From Sulfopaludibacter sp035551455 (GTDB taxonomy: Bacteria > Acidobacteriota > Terriglobia > Bryobacterales > Bryobacteraceae), in assembly GCA_035551455.1 (NCBI GenBank), contig DASZMZ010000319.1:1-64000 (forward strand): a DNA stretch of 64,000 nt, given 5' to 3'. The notes under the pieces are model-generated. The model did not search any database. It saw nothing but the letters and a program-made list of their open reading frames with translations, and was not told the origin of the DNA. Within the stretch, counting starts at the first letter, position 1. Each line of letters starts with the position of its first letter. Shown in pieces: positions 18,510 to 26,979 of the stretch. The position numbers and the translations under genes were made by a program.

Positions 18510-20638
18510 TATCGGCTCAAACGGCTTTCTATCACGGTATGCAGAACCTTAGAATAACGCCCGAGTGTACCGGACGCGAACAACCCGTTGTGATCGGAAC
18601 GCACCAGGTCGGGCCGGAGTTCCACGGGCACCCGCCCGTTCACCGGCGCCGTCTGCGCGGCTCCCCCGGTGGCGATCACCGGAATGGGAATTTCGTAACC
18701 ACGAACAGTCTTGCGAATCTCCTCAAACACCACGTCCGGCAGCCAGGGACCCAGCGCCGCCGCCGCGCCCATTTCGCGCGCGATGTAGCCCATGATCTCC
18801 AGATCGGGCTTGGCGCCCATCGTATTGATGGCGCGCTTCAATTTCTGCACTTCGCCGGTCACGTTGGTGACCGTGCCGTTCTTCTCGTAAGCCGATGCCG
18901 CCGGCAGCACCACGTCGGCCAGGGCCGCGGTCTCGGTGAGGAACATATCCTGAACCACCAGGAAACCGGCCTTCCGGGCCGCACCGCTCTTGTACGGATT
19001 GGCGCCCACCACCCACATCGCCGAAAGATCGAAATCCAGCATCTCGTGGACGTTCATGCCGAGCTGTCCGCTCGGTTTATATCCCGGCAGCAGTTCCGGC
19101 GTCAGGCCCATATCAATGGCGCCGCGCGAGTTGGAATAATCCACCAGCGCGATGTACTTCACGGGAATCCCAAGGGATTCGCCGAAGAGCACGAGCTTGT
19201 GAACGTCCTGGCCTTTGAAGGAATCGTCGAACAAAACCACCAGTTCCGTCTCGGCCTTCAACTTGTCGCGCAACTGATCCAGCGCGCCGAAATAATCGGC
19301 CGCCGAGGCCTCGCCCTGCGGATGGACGAACCTGGAAGGATCGCTGCTTTCCACGTTCGCGCCCACGCGAATGCTGGCCACGGAGTACTTGTCTTCGCGC
19401 ACCGTACCCGCCGAGACCGCGTAAACGTGCGCCTGATGATGACGCGAATTAGCGCGAATCTGGTAGGACAGCAACGGATGTTCCAGCGCCAGATCGGCGC
19501 CCAGCACCAGCACCGCCTTGCTCTGATACAGGTCGGCGACTGTCGCCAGTTTGCCCGTCTTGCCGCTCAGCGCGTCCACCAGAGCCACCACGTCGCCCGT
19601 GCGGTGATGGTCGATGTGATTGGTGCGCAACACCTGACGGGCGAACTTCTGCAAGTAAAAATTCTCTTCGTTGCTGGTATGATTGCTGCCAATTACGCCG
19701 AACGTGCCGCCATCCGCCATCGTCTGATTGAAGCGCTTGGCGACGATGTCCAGCGCCTGGCTCCAGGAGACTTCCTCCAGCTTGCCGTTGATGCGCGCCA
19801 GCGGCGTCTGCAGCCGTTCGCTGTTGTCGTAAAAGTCGAAAGCGTAGCGGCCCTTCACGCAGAGGAACTCGCCGTTGATGCCGGAATGATCGCGATTGTT
19901 GCCGCGGATAATACGGTCGTTGCGCGTGCCCAGCGTAGTCTTGCAGCCATCGCCGCAGTGCGTGCAGATGGTGCCGACGTGGGTCATTTCCCAGGGCCGG
20001 GTCTGATACCGGTACGTTCCGCTGGTGAGCGCGCCCACCGGGCAGATATCGATACATGCGCCGCACTCGTCGCATTCCAGATGGTCGCCCGTATTGGGTG
20101 CGATTTCGGATACTGCACCGCGATTGATCACGCCCAGCGCGCCCACACCCATGCCTTCATTGCAGGCGCGAATGCAGCGGAAACAGAGAATGCAGCGCGG
20201 CGCATCGAAGAAGACCACCGGCGAATACTGCTTCTCCGGCACGTGGATCTTGGTCTCGATATACCGGCTTTCCCCGGCGCCGTAGCGGAACACCATGTCC
20301 TGCAGTTCGCACTCGCCGCCCTTATCGCACACGGGACAATCCAGGGGATGATTGGTAAGCAGAAATTCCAGCGTGCTCTTGCGCGCCGCCGCCACCTGCG
20401 GCGTATCGGTCTTCACCACCATGCCCTCGGCCACCGGAAGCGTGCATGCCGTCATCATTTTCGGCATCTTTTCCACTTCCACCAGGCACATGCGGCAAGC
20501 CGCGGCCAGCGAAAATCCTTCGTAATAGCAGAACGCCGGAATCTCGATCCCCGCCGTTTTCGCGGCGTCGATCACCAGAGTTCCGGGCGCTGCCTGTATC
20601 TCCCGCCCGTCGATCGTCAGTTTTACCAGGTCTGCCAT
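18509..20638 (-). CDS. nuoG: NADH-quinone oxidoreductase subunit G
   Basis: The 709-residue iron-sulfur subunit of complex I begins with a 2Fe-2S ferredoxin domain (cysteines within residues 37-67, CYYEG...CRMC...C). Next are the His-Cys3 cluster motif HPLDCPVCDKGGECELQ and the 4Fe-4S pair CILCFRCIRAC/CDECGACIDICPVGAL. A further CTHCGDGC with a distal FLCVKGRY is the pattern of the extra N7-type cluster. A molybdopterin-oxidoreductase-like domain without cofactor follows. It is adjacent to nuoF upstream and overlaps nuoH by one base. Confidence 0.96.
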   Translation of the reverse strand: MADLVKLTIDGREIQAAPGTLVIDAAKTAGIEIPAFCYYEGFSLAAACRMCLVEVEKMPKMMTACTLPVAEGMVVKTDTPQVAAARKSTLEFLLTNHPLDCPVCDKGGECELQDMVFRYGAGESRYIETKIHVPEKQYSPVVFFDAPRCILCFRCIRACNEGMGVGALGVINRGAVSEIAPNTGDHLECDECGACIDICPVGALTSGTYRYQTRPWEMTHVGTICTHCGDGCKTTLGTRNDRIIRGNNRDHSGINGEFLCVKGRYAFDFYDNSERLQTPLARINGKLEEVSWSQALDIVAKRFNQTMADGGTFGVIGSNHTSNEENFYLQKFARQVLRTNHIDHHRTGDVVALVDALSGKTGKLATVADLYQSKAVLVLGADLALEHPLLSYQIRANSRHHQAHVYAVSAGTVREDKYSVASIRVGANVESSDPSRFVHPQGEASAADYFGALDQLRDKLKAETELVVLFDDSFKGQDVHKLVLFGESLGIPVKYIALVDYSNSRGAIDMGLTPELLPGYKPSGQLGMNVHEMLDFDLSAMWVVGANPYKSGAARKAGFLVVQDMFLTETAALADVVLPAASAYEKNGTVTNVTGEVQKLKRAINTMGAKPDLEIMGYIAREMGAAAALGPWLPDVVFEEIRKTVRGYEIPIPVIATGGAAQTAPVNGRVPVELRPDLVRSDHNGLFASGTLGRYSKVLHTVIESRLSR

Positions 20639-21952
20639 TTACACCGTCACCATATGGTTCGCATGCTCATAAGGGCACGGCTTGCCATCCAGATGATCCT
20701 CGAATTCGTGCCGGAACTTCTCCACAATCGAAATCGTCGGCATCGCCGCGGCGTCGCCCAGCGGACAGAAGGTCCGGCCCAACATGTTCTTTGCCAGATC
20801 GCCGATCAGCGTGATATCGCCACGAACGCCCTGTCCCGCGTGGAAGCGATCCAGAATCTTACGCAGCCAGGTGGTGCCCTCGCGACACGGAATGCACCAG
20901 CCGCAGCTTTCGTGCGCGTAGAACCGCATGATGCGGAGCGCCGCCTTCACCATGCACGTGTCTTCGTCCATGATGATCACGCCGCCTGACCCCAGCATGC
21001 TCTTGCGCTGCGCCATGGAATCGTAATCCATGGTGGCCCCTTCCACTTCGGCCGCCGTCAACACAGGGCACGACGATCCGCCCGGAATGAAGGCTTTCAG
21101 CTTCTTGCCGTTGCGAATGCCGCCGCCCACTTCCTCGATCATCTGCTTCACCGGGAAGCCCAGCTTCAGTTCGTATACGCCCGGCTTGTTGACGTGACCC
21201 GTGAGGCACGTCATTTTGGTGCCGCCCGCTTTGGGAATTCCCAGAGCCGCGAAGGCCTCGCCGCCATCCCGCAGAATCGACGGCACCGCGCAGAACGTCT
21301 CCACGTTATTCAGAATCGTAGGCGATTGGAATGCGCCCGACACCGCTGGAAACGGCGGCCGGATGCGCGGAATGCCGCGCTTGCCTTCGAGCGATTCGAG
21401 CAGCGCCGATTCTTCCCCGCACTCGTAAGCTCCCGCGCCGGTGTGCGTGTACAAATCGAAATCGAAACCCGTGCCCTGAATGTTCTTGCCCAGCCAGCCC
21501 GCGGCGTACGCCTCGGCGATGGCCTTATCCATGATGTCGATCAGGTATCGATATTCGCCGCGGATGTAAACATAGCCCTTGTGCGCATCCACCGAGAGTC
21601 CGGCAATCAGCACGCCTTCGATCAACTGGTGCGGATCGTTTTCGATCAGCACCCGATCCTTGCAGGTGCCGGGTTCGCTTTCGTCGCCGTTCACCACAAT
21701 ATATTTCGGCTTGGGCGAAGTGCGCGGCACGAAGCTCCACTTCATTCCCGTGGGAAAACCAGCGCCGCCGCGTCCGCGCAGATTGGAAGCTTTTACTTCG
21801 TTGATAATCTGCTCAGGAGTCATCTTGGCGGCCTTCAGGAACGCCTGATAGCCTTCCGTATCGAGATACCCCTGCAGCGTGGCCGAGTTCGCCATGCCGA
21901 AGCGGCGCGTCAGCACCCTGGTTTCAAGCGGGCTGGGTTCGTTGTACAGCAT
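20639..21952 (-). CDS. nuoF: NADH-quinone oxidoreductase subunit F
   Basis: This 437-residue flavoprotein subunit oxidises NADH. It shows the NADH/FMN site GRGGAGFPTGMKWSF and VVNGDESEPGTCKDR, and the N3 4Fe-4S ligands SCGWCIPCREGT with a later RTFCPLGD cysteine. The ATG at 21952 is chosen because it lies two bases after the nuoE stop and gives the usual length; the frame is open for another 39 codons inside nuoE without resembling the family. It directly abuts nuoG. Confidence 0.96.
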   Translation of the reverse strand: MLYNEPSPLETRVLTRRFGMANSATLQGYLDTEGYQAFLKAAKMTPEQIINEVKASNLRGRGGAGFPTGMKWSFVPRTSPKPKYIVVNGDESEPGTCKDRVLIENDPHQLIEGVLIAGLSVDAHKGYVYIRGEYRYLIDIMDKAIAEAYAAGWLGKNIQGTGFDFDLYTHTGAGAYECGEESALLESLEGKRGIPRIRPPFPAVSGAFQSPTILNNVETFCAVPSILRDGGEAFAALGIPKAGGTKMTCLTGHVNKPGVYELKLGFPVKQMIEEVGGGIRNGKKLKAFIPGGSSCPVLTAAEVEGATMDYDSMAQRKSMLGSGGVIIMDEDTCMVKAALRIMRFYAHESCGWCIPCREGTTWLRKILDRFHAGQGVRGDITLIGDLAKNMLGRTFCPLGDAAAMPTISIVEKFRHEFEDHLDGKPCPYEHANHMVTV

Positions 21953-21954
21953 GC

Positions 21955-22437
21955 TTATTGTTTCTTCCTCAGGCTGTCCAAAAGTTGATCCAGTTTTTCG
22001 GGCGTCACCTTGTGGTGGAAATCGTAATTCACCTGCACGGCCGGCGCCCAGGAACAGGCGCCCATACATTCCACTTCTTCCAGCGAGATCTCCCCGTCGG
22101 CCGTCACTCCCTTATGGCCGATACCCAATTTCTTGCAGGCATGATCCCAGAGCTTGTCGCCGTCCATCAGCAGGCAACTGATATTGGTGCAGACCTGCAC
22201 GTGGTACTTCCCCAGCGGCTTCTTGTGCAGCATGGAGTAATACGAGAGCACCTCGTTCACGGCCAGAGGCGTCACGCCCACGCGGCGAGCCACTTCGTCG
22301 ATCACTTCGTCGGAAATGTGCCCCAACTCGTCCTGTGCATAGAGCAGCATGGGAATCATCGCCGACCGCTGCCGCCCCGGCGGGTAACTCGTCAGGAATT
22401 TTGCAAACCTGGCTTCCAGTTCCGGTGAAAAAGTCAT
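21955..22437 (-). CDS. nuoE: NADH-quinone oxidoreductase subunit E
   Basis: The 160-residue thioredoxin-like 2Fe-2S subunit of the NADH module has cluster N1a ligands CTNISC near residues 84-89 and CMGAC near 124-128, with the usual helical N-terminus (ISDEVIDEVARRVGVTP). It shares one base with the nuoD stop and precedes nuoF. The length is normal. Confidence 0.96.
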   Translation of the reverse strand: MTFSPELEARFAKFLTSYPPGRQRSAMIPMLLYAQDELGHISDEVIDEVARRVGVTPLAVNEVLSYYSMLHKKPLGKYHVQVCTNISCLLMDGDKLWDHACKKLGIGHKGVTADGEISLEEVECMGACSWAPAVQVNYDFHHKVTPEKLDQLLDSLRKKQ

Positions 22438-23654
22438 TACCTGTCCGTATCGCCCAACACAAAGTCCATACTGCCGATGGAGGCAATCAAATCGGCGATC
22501 AGCGAGCCCTCCACCATCTTCGAAGTTGCCTGAAGATTGCCGAAACTCGGCGTCCGCATGTGGACCCGAAAGGGATTCGTCGTCCCGTCGCTCACCAGGT
22601 AATAGCCCAACTCGCCGCGCGGCGATTCGATCACCTGGTAGACTTCGCCTTCCGGCACGCGGAAGCCTTCGGTCACAATCTTGAAGTGGTAGATGAGCGC
22701 TTCCATCTGCGTCTTCATCTTTTCGCGGTCCGGCAGCACCACGTGCGGCGCGTCGGCCTTCCAGGGACCCTCCGGCATGCCCTCCAGCGCCTGACGGACG
22801 ATCTTGGTGCTCTGCCGCATTTCTTCCACCCGCACCTGGTAGCGGCCGAAAACGTCGTTGCGGTCGCTGATGGGCACCTCGAAATCGAATTTCTCGTAGC
22901 TCGAATACGGCTCGTCCTTGCGAGCGTCGACCTTCAACCCGGCGGCGCGCAGCATGGGACCGGTCACTCCCAGGTCCAGCATGTCTTCCAGAGCGATGTA
23001 CCCGACACCCTGGGTGCGGCCCAGCCAGATCGGGTTGTTGGTCAGCAGATTCTCATATTCGTCGATCCGGCTCGGGAAAATGTCGATGAATTTCTTGACG
23101 GCCGCCTGCCAGCCCCGCGGAGGCTCCAGCGCCAGCCCGCCGATCCGGAAATAGCTGGTCATCATGCGCTGGCCGCTGAACATCTCGAAAATCCGGAGAA
23201 TGTCCTCGCGCTCGCGGAAACAGTACAGGAACACGCTCATCGCGCCGATGTCCAGCGCATGCGTTCCCAGCCACACCAGGTGGCTGTTGAGCCGCGTCAG
23301 CTCAGTGAGCAGCACCCGCATCCATTGCGCCTGCGGGGGAATCTCCAACGCCAGCAACTTTTCCGCCGCCAGGCACCAGCCCAGATTGTTGGAAAGCGGC
23401 GCCAGATAGTCCACGCGATCGGTCAGCGTCACTGCCTGCTGGTAGGTTTTGACTTCGAATTCTTTTTCGATTCCCGTGTGCAGAAACCCGATATCGGGCT
23501 GGCACTTCATGACGTTCTCGCCATCGAGTTCGATCAGCAGCCGGAGCACTCCGTGCGTGGACGGGTGCTGCGGTCCCATGTTCAGAACCAGACGTCGCGG
23601 CCCAGCCTGCGCCGGCGCCTCCGTATCCACCAAACCTGGACGGATGTCGCTCAT
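22437..23654 (-). CDS. nuoD: NADH-quinone oxidoreductase subunit D
   Basis: The 405-residue 49-kDa-type subunit lines the quinone pocket. The family signature GPQHPSTHGVLRLLIELDGE is near residue 27, with HTGIEKEFEVKTYQQ and the C-terminal GSMDFVLGDTDR also present. It is separate from nuoC (not fused as in E. coli). A four-base gap separates it from nuoC, and it shares one base with nuoE. It normally contacts NuoB at cluster N2; NuoB is missing from this operon. Confidence 0.97.
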   Translation of the reverse strand: MSDIRPGLVDTEAPAQAGPRRLVLNMGPQHPSTHGVLRLLIELDGENVMKCQPDIGFLHTGIEKEFEVKTYQQAVTLTDRVDYLAPLSNNLGWCLAAEKLLALEIPPQAQWMRVLLTELTRLNSHLVWLGTHALDIGAMSVFLYCFREREDILRIFEMFSGQRMMTSYFRIGGLALEPPRGWQAAVKKFIDIFPSRIDEYENLLTNNPIWLGRTQGVGYIALEDMLDLGVTGPMLRAAGLKVDARKDEPYSSYEKFDFEVPISDRNDVFGRYQVRVEEMRQSTKIVRQALEGMPEGPWKADAPHVVLPDREKMKTQMEALIYHFKIVTEGFRVPEGEVYQVIESPRGELGYYLVSDGTTNPFRVHMRTPSFGNLQATSKMVEGSLIADLIASIGSMDFVLGDTDR

Positions 23655-23658
23655 AGTT

Positions 23659-24132
23659 CTAGACCCTCGACCCCGTGATCGGATAATCCTTGCGGAGCGG
23701 ATGACCTTCCCAATCGTCCGGCATCAGAATCCGGCGCAAATCCGGATGATTCACGAATTGAATGCCGAACAGGTCGAACACCTCGCGCTCGTACCAATCG
23801 GCGCCGCGCCAGACTCCGGTTACGGATTCGATCACAGGGTCTTCCCCGCGCAACCGGCACTTGAGACGTACGCGCTGATTGTGTTCCACCGAGTGAAGGT
23901 GATAGACCACTTCAAAACGGGGTTCCGCCGGATACCGATCCACCGCGGTCACTGTACTCAGCCGGACAAACGCCTGATCGTACTTCAGGAAGCCGCAGAC
24001 GCTGGCAATTTTCGCCGGCGCTATCTCCAGCGTCAGTTCGTTCCGGTCGTATTTGCCGCCTTTGACAGCTTCGGCGTCGAACGCCTCTACTGCCAGAGCA
24101 ACGGCATGCTCTCGCAAATTTTCGGGTAGCAT
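23659..24132 (-). CDS. nuoC: NADH-quinone oxidoreductase subunit C
   Basis: The 157-residue 30-kDa-type subunit has the signature YEREVFDLFGIQFVNHP followed by LRRILMPDDWEGHPLRKDYP at its C-terminus. It lies 18 bases downstream of nuoA, a gap too small to hold nuoB, which normally sits here. The protein is complete and conserved, giving no sign that the operon is decaying. Confidence 0.96.
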   Translation of the reverse strand: MLPENLREHAVALAVEAFDAEAVKGGKYDRNELTLEIAPAKIASVCGFLKYDQAFVRLSTVTAVDRYPAEPRFEVVYHLHSVEHNQRVRLKCRLRGEDPVIESVTGVWRGADWYEREVFDLFGIQFVNHPDLRRILMPDDWEGHPLRKDYPITGSRV

Positions 24133-24150
24133 CTCGAGTTGTACTACGCT

Positions 24151-24546
24151 TTAGTGCTTCCGGCTGGAAATGTCCGCTCCGGACCAATCCAGCGCTCCCT
24201 TTTTCCAGATGTAGAAAAATCCGGAAAGGATCAAAATAACGAACACCAGCATTTCGGCGAATGCGACCATCTTCAGCTCGCGATAAACAACCACCCAGGG
24301 ATACAGGAAGATTGCTTCGATGTCGAACAGAATAAACAGCATGGCCACCAGGTAGAACTTCACGCTGAAACGGGAACGGGCGTCGCCCGTGGGCGTGATG
24401 CCGCTTTCATAGGGCATGTCCTTCACTCTGTTGCGGACTTTTTTGCCCAACAGATATGACACGGTGAGGAGCCCCGCGGCGAGTGCCATCGCGAGCAGCG
24501 CCTGCACAAGGACAGGAAAATACAACTCTGTGTAAGAGTTAGGCAT
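24151..24546 (-). CDS. nuoA: NADH-quinone oxidoreductase subunit A
   Basis: The first gene of the nuo operon encodes a 131-residue three-helix membrane subunit (Nad3). The signature YESGITPTG...RFSVKFYLVAMLFILFDIEAIFLYPW is complete, including the acidic FDIE residues. A strong sigma-70-type promoter lies just upstream on this strand (24577-24606), so the transcript probably begins near 24570. Confidence 0.96.
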   Translation of the reverse strand: MPNSYTELYFPVLVQALLAMALAAGLLTVSYLLGKKVRNRVKDMPYESGITPTGDARSRFSVKFYLVAMLFILFDIEAIFLYPWVVVYRELKMVAFAEMLVFVILILSGFFYIWKKGALDWSGADISSRKH

Positions 24547-24576
24547 GCAGTTTAGGGAGAAGAAGACTCAAATTTG

Positions 24577-24606
24577 ACTATAATGGTTGCAAAACAGGGG
24601 TGTCAA
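24577..24606 (-). promoter_or_regulatory. nuo operon promoter
   Basis: On the minus strand TTGACA (24606-24601), an 18-base spacer and TATAGT (24582-24577) match the sigma-70 consensus at eleven of twelve positions. It lies 31 bases before nuoA. The same bases read on the plus strand include TATAAT (24579-24584), a -10 candidate for thiS. Confidence 0.7.
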
Positions 24607-24612
24607 CCAAGC

Positions 24613-24819
24613 ATGGATATCGAAATCGTCATTAACGGCGAGCAGCGCTCCACTTCCGAGGGCCAAACCGTGCTCGGCCTGCTGCAACAATTGCAGTTGG
24701 ACCCCGCCCGCGTAGCCGTGGAACTCGACCGTCGAATCCTGAAACAGCCAAAATGGCCTGAAACTATTTTATCCGCGGGATCGCAGTTGGAGATCGTGCA
24801 GTTTGTGGGTGGGGGCTAG
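24613..24819 (+). CDS. thiS: Sulfur carrier protein ThiS
   Basis: This 68-residue ubiquitin-like protein carries sulfur as a C-terminal thiocarboxylate for thiazole synthesis in the thiamine pathway. It has the beta-grasp start MDIEIVINGEQR, the middle VAVELDRRIL, and the obligatory terminal Gly-Gly (VGGG). The ATG at 24613 is preferred over an earlier ATG at 24574 because the protein then matches family length. No thiG, thiF or thiE is next to it; the gene stands alone, divergent from nuoA. Confidence 0.88.
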   Translation: MDIEIVINGEQRSTSEGQTVLGLLQQLQLDPARVAVELDRRILKQPKWPETILSAGSQLEIVQFVGGG

Positions 24820-24880
24820 CAGGAAAATCGGACGAACAGGCAGGACAGACCGGTAGATCTGCCCCGCCCGATGGAAATCT

Positions 24881-25228
24881 CTATGCTCCGAAGGCGCGGA
24901 TCGCCGCCGCCTCGTCTTCATGTACGTCGAAAACAGTGTACAGTTTGGTGATCTGCAGCAGATCCTTGACGCGCTTGGTCAGGTTGAGCAACCGGAGTTG
25001 CCCGCCGCTGTTGGTCACTGTTGTGAAACCCGAAACCAGCTCGCCGATCCCGGAGCTGTCGATATAGGATACGTCTCCCAGGTTGAGTAGGATCTTCTTC
25101 TGATTTTTCGAAACCAGATCGCGAAGTGCGTCGCGCATCGCGCTGGAACCTTCACCAAGCGTGATTCGTCCAGCCACATCTACCACCGTCACGTCACCCA
25201 CCTGCCGAGAACTCAACTTTACACTCAC
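24881..25228 (-). CDS. STAS-domain anti-anti-sigma factor (RsbV-like)
   Basis: The 115-residue protein is a single STAS domain. The DVSYIDSSGIGELV motif near residues 53-66 contains the serine that is phosphorylated in RsbV/SpoIIAA proteins. An AGGAGG ribosome-binding site precedes the GTG start. It is 29 bases downstream of an RsbW-like kinase gene on the same strand, the normal partner-switching pair. The sigma factor it controls is not adjacent in an obvious way; the ECF gene at 26254 is on the other strand. Confidence 0.9.
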   Translation of the reverse strand: MSVKLSSRQVGDVTVVDVAGRITLGEGSSAMRDALRDLVSKNQKKILLNLGDVSYIDSSGIGELVSGFTTVTNSGGQLRLLNLTKRVKDLLQITKLYTVFDVHEDEAAAIRAFGA

Positions 25229-25257
25229 TGAATATGCCTCCTTGCGAAATCCCGCCT

Positions 25258-25698
25258 CTACTTTGACACCAGATATTTGACCAAAGTTACTTCCATGCCG
25301 CCACTTTCCCCGCGCCGGATGTCGAATTCATCCATGAACGACCGCACCAGAAAAATTCCCCGTCCCGAAGTTCGCAGCAGATTCTCCGGAGCCAGCGGAT
25401 CCGGCAGACTCTCTACATCGAACCCTTCGCCTTCGTCCGCAATCCGGATCGTGAAGCGATCCGCCGCATGAGAAACCGAGAACCGGACCTTCTTATTGGC
25501 GTTATACCGATTCCCGTGGACTACAGCGTTGACCATTGCTTCCCGGACGGCCATCCCGATCTTCATCAGGTCTTCGTCGTCCAGACCTGCCCGCTCCGCC
25601 ATCTTCGTGGCGAGTTCCTCGGCGCTATCCACGCTCTCCAAGGTCGACTCCAGAGACCGCTCCACAGTCTCTGGTACGTGGCGCATATTTTCACGCAT
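25258..25698 (-). CDS. RsbW-like serine kinase / anti-sigma factor
   Basis: The protein is a GHKL ATPase of about 146 residues with the N box (REAMVNAVVHGNRYN), G1 box (DEGEGFD) and G2 box (SGRGIFLVRSFMDEF). Such proteins phosphorylate a STAS antagonist or bind a sigma factor. The frame is also open from 25722; the start at 25698 is a compromise because no strong ribosome-binding site decides. It forms a unit with the STAS gene downstream. Confidence 0.85.
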   Translation of the reverse strand: MRENMRHVPETVERSLESTLESVDSAEELATKMAERAGLDDEDLMKIGMAVREAMVNAVVHGNRYNANKKVRFSVSHAADRFTIRIADEGEGFDVESLPDPLAPENLLRTSGRGIFLVRSFMDEFDIRRGESGGMEVTLVKYLVSK

Positions 25699-25834
25699 AC
25701 ATAATCGGCCGGGCGCGGCCAAAGCGAATCGTCAGAATAAATTACCCGCCCTGCGAAAGTCAAGGAGCACCCCCCCAGGCCCCTCCCGTGGACGATGTCA
25801 CCTTCGCCCGGAATTTGCATCTTGAAAGTTAGGT

Positions 25835-26257
25835 ATGGAAGTCAAAATTCAACACCTCGGCGGCGTGAAATTCGAAGCCGCGGCACGCGGTCATCGCGTG
25901 ATCTCCGACCAGCCGGCCTCTAATGGCGGCTCCGACTCCGGCATGACCCCGCCGGAACTGCTTCTCGCTTCTCTCGGCACCTGCGGCGCTTTCTACGCCG
26001 CCCAGTACCTCAGAGTCCACCACTTGGAATGTCCCGGACTGGAAGTTTCGGTCTCCGCTGAAAAGGCCAAAGCCCCGGCCCGGCTCGGCAGCTTCAAACT
26101 CGATGTGATGGCGCCCGGCGTCTCCGGCGAACATGAAGCCGGCATGCTGCGCGCTGTCGAGGCCTGCCTGATTCACAATACGCTGCTCCACCCGCCGGCA
26201 ATTGAGACGCACGTGCATTGCGGAGTCGAGGCCGAAGCGAGCTACAATTCGGTTTGA
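25835..26257 (+). CDS. OsmC family protein
   Basis: This 140-residue OsmC/Ohr-fold protein has two conserved cysteines, in SLGTCGAFYAAQYL (about residue 51) and VEACLIHNTLL (about residue 112). They act as peroxidatic and resolving residues in the family. It probably detoxifies organic hydroperoxides; the genomic context does not specify a substrate. Its stop overlaps the proposed TTG start of the ECF sigma gene. Confidence 0.88.
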   Translation: MEVKIQHLGGVKFEAAARGHRVISDQPASNGGSDSGMTPPELLLASLGTCGAFYAAQYLRVHHLECPGLEVSVSAEKAKAPARLGSFKLDVMAPGVSGEHEAGMLRAVEACLIHNTLLHPPAIETHVHCGVEAEASYNSV

Positions 26258-26922
26258 ACCAGCAGGAAGAGACCGAACTGGCCCGCGCCCTTCTGGCCGG
26301 CGAATCCGATGCGTTCGAGCACTTCGTCCAGTACTTCCGGTCCAAAGTTTTCCGCTATAGCTGGCTGGTCTGCGGCCAGCCCGACGATGCCGAGGAGGTG
26401 GCCCAGGAGACCCTGCTCCGCGTCTTCCAGAGTCTGGATCAGCTTCGCGAACCCGAACATATCCGAGCCTGGGTCTTCCGCATCGCCCGCAATGTCTGCC
26501 TGATGCAGCGTCGCAAAAGCGTCTTCGCCCCCTCCGAAGAAGTCTCCCTGGAGGCTCTCCCGGCCCCGGCCCAACTATCGGACGATGCCCCCCCGGCAGA
26601 CCTCACCCTACTGCAGCACGAGCTCCGCGCCATCCTGGACCGGGTGATTCTGGAACTGCCGGCATCCACCCGCCCCGTGGTCCTCCTCCGCGACATAGAG
26701 CAGCTTTCCACCGAAGAGACGGCTCAGATCCTGGACCTGAGTCAGGACGTCGTCAAAACACGCCTCCATCGCGGCCGCCAGGCCATGCGCCAGAAGCTGG
26801 ACTGCTACCTCCACAATCAGTGCCTGGAAGACCAGCCCAGTCCCGACGCCACGCCGCTCACCCCCGTCGAACGAGAGACCCTCTACTCCGAGTGGCGCAA
26901 CGTCCTCCACACCAGGCTGTGA
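26254..26922 (+). CDS. ECF-type RNA polymerase sigma factor
   Basis: The 222-residue protein has sigma region 2 (DAFEHFVQYFRSK...DDAEEVAQETLLRVFQSL, HIRAWVFRIARNVC) and region 4 (LPASTRPVVLLRDIEQLSTEETAQILDLSQDVVKTRLHRGRQAMR). I place the start at the TTG at 26254, which overlaps the OsmC stop (TTGA) and gives a normal N-terminus; an upstream ATG at 26218 would add twelve residues that do not look like the family. A TACAAT box ends five bases before the TTG. The C-terminal tail of ~40 residues after region 4 is unassigned. Confidence 0.88.
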   Translation: MNQQEETELARALLAGESDAFEHFVQYFRSKVFRYSWLVCGQPDDAEEVAQETLLRVFQSLDQLREPEHIRAWVFRIARNVCLMQRRKSVFAPSEEVSLEALPAPAQLSDDAPPADLTLLQHELRAILDRVILELPASTRPVVLLRDIEQLSTEETAQILDLSQDVVKTRLHRGRQAMRQKLDCYLHNQCLEDQPSPDATPLTPVERETLYSEWRNVLHTRL

Positions 26923-26979
26923 CCGCAGTCACTGCCCGGGCGCAGGCAAGGCTCTAACCTGTCATCAGAGGACAAAAAG

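Noticed and set aside
18539..20989. 816-codon open frame opposite nuoG
   Set aside because: His/Arg/Ala-rich composition without motifs; nuoG on the other strand has all iron-sulfur ligands.
21953..22069. 39-codon N-terminal extension of nuoF
   Set aside because: It lies inside nuoE and the family N-terminus begins at the ATG at 21952.
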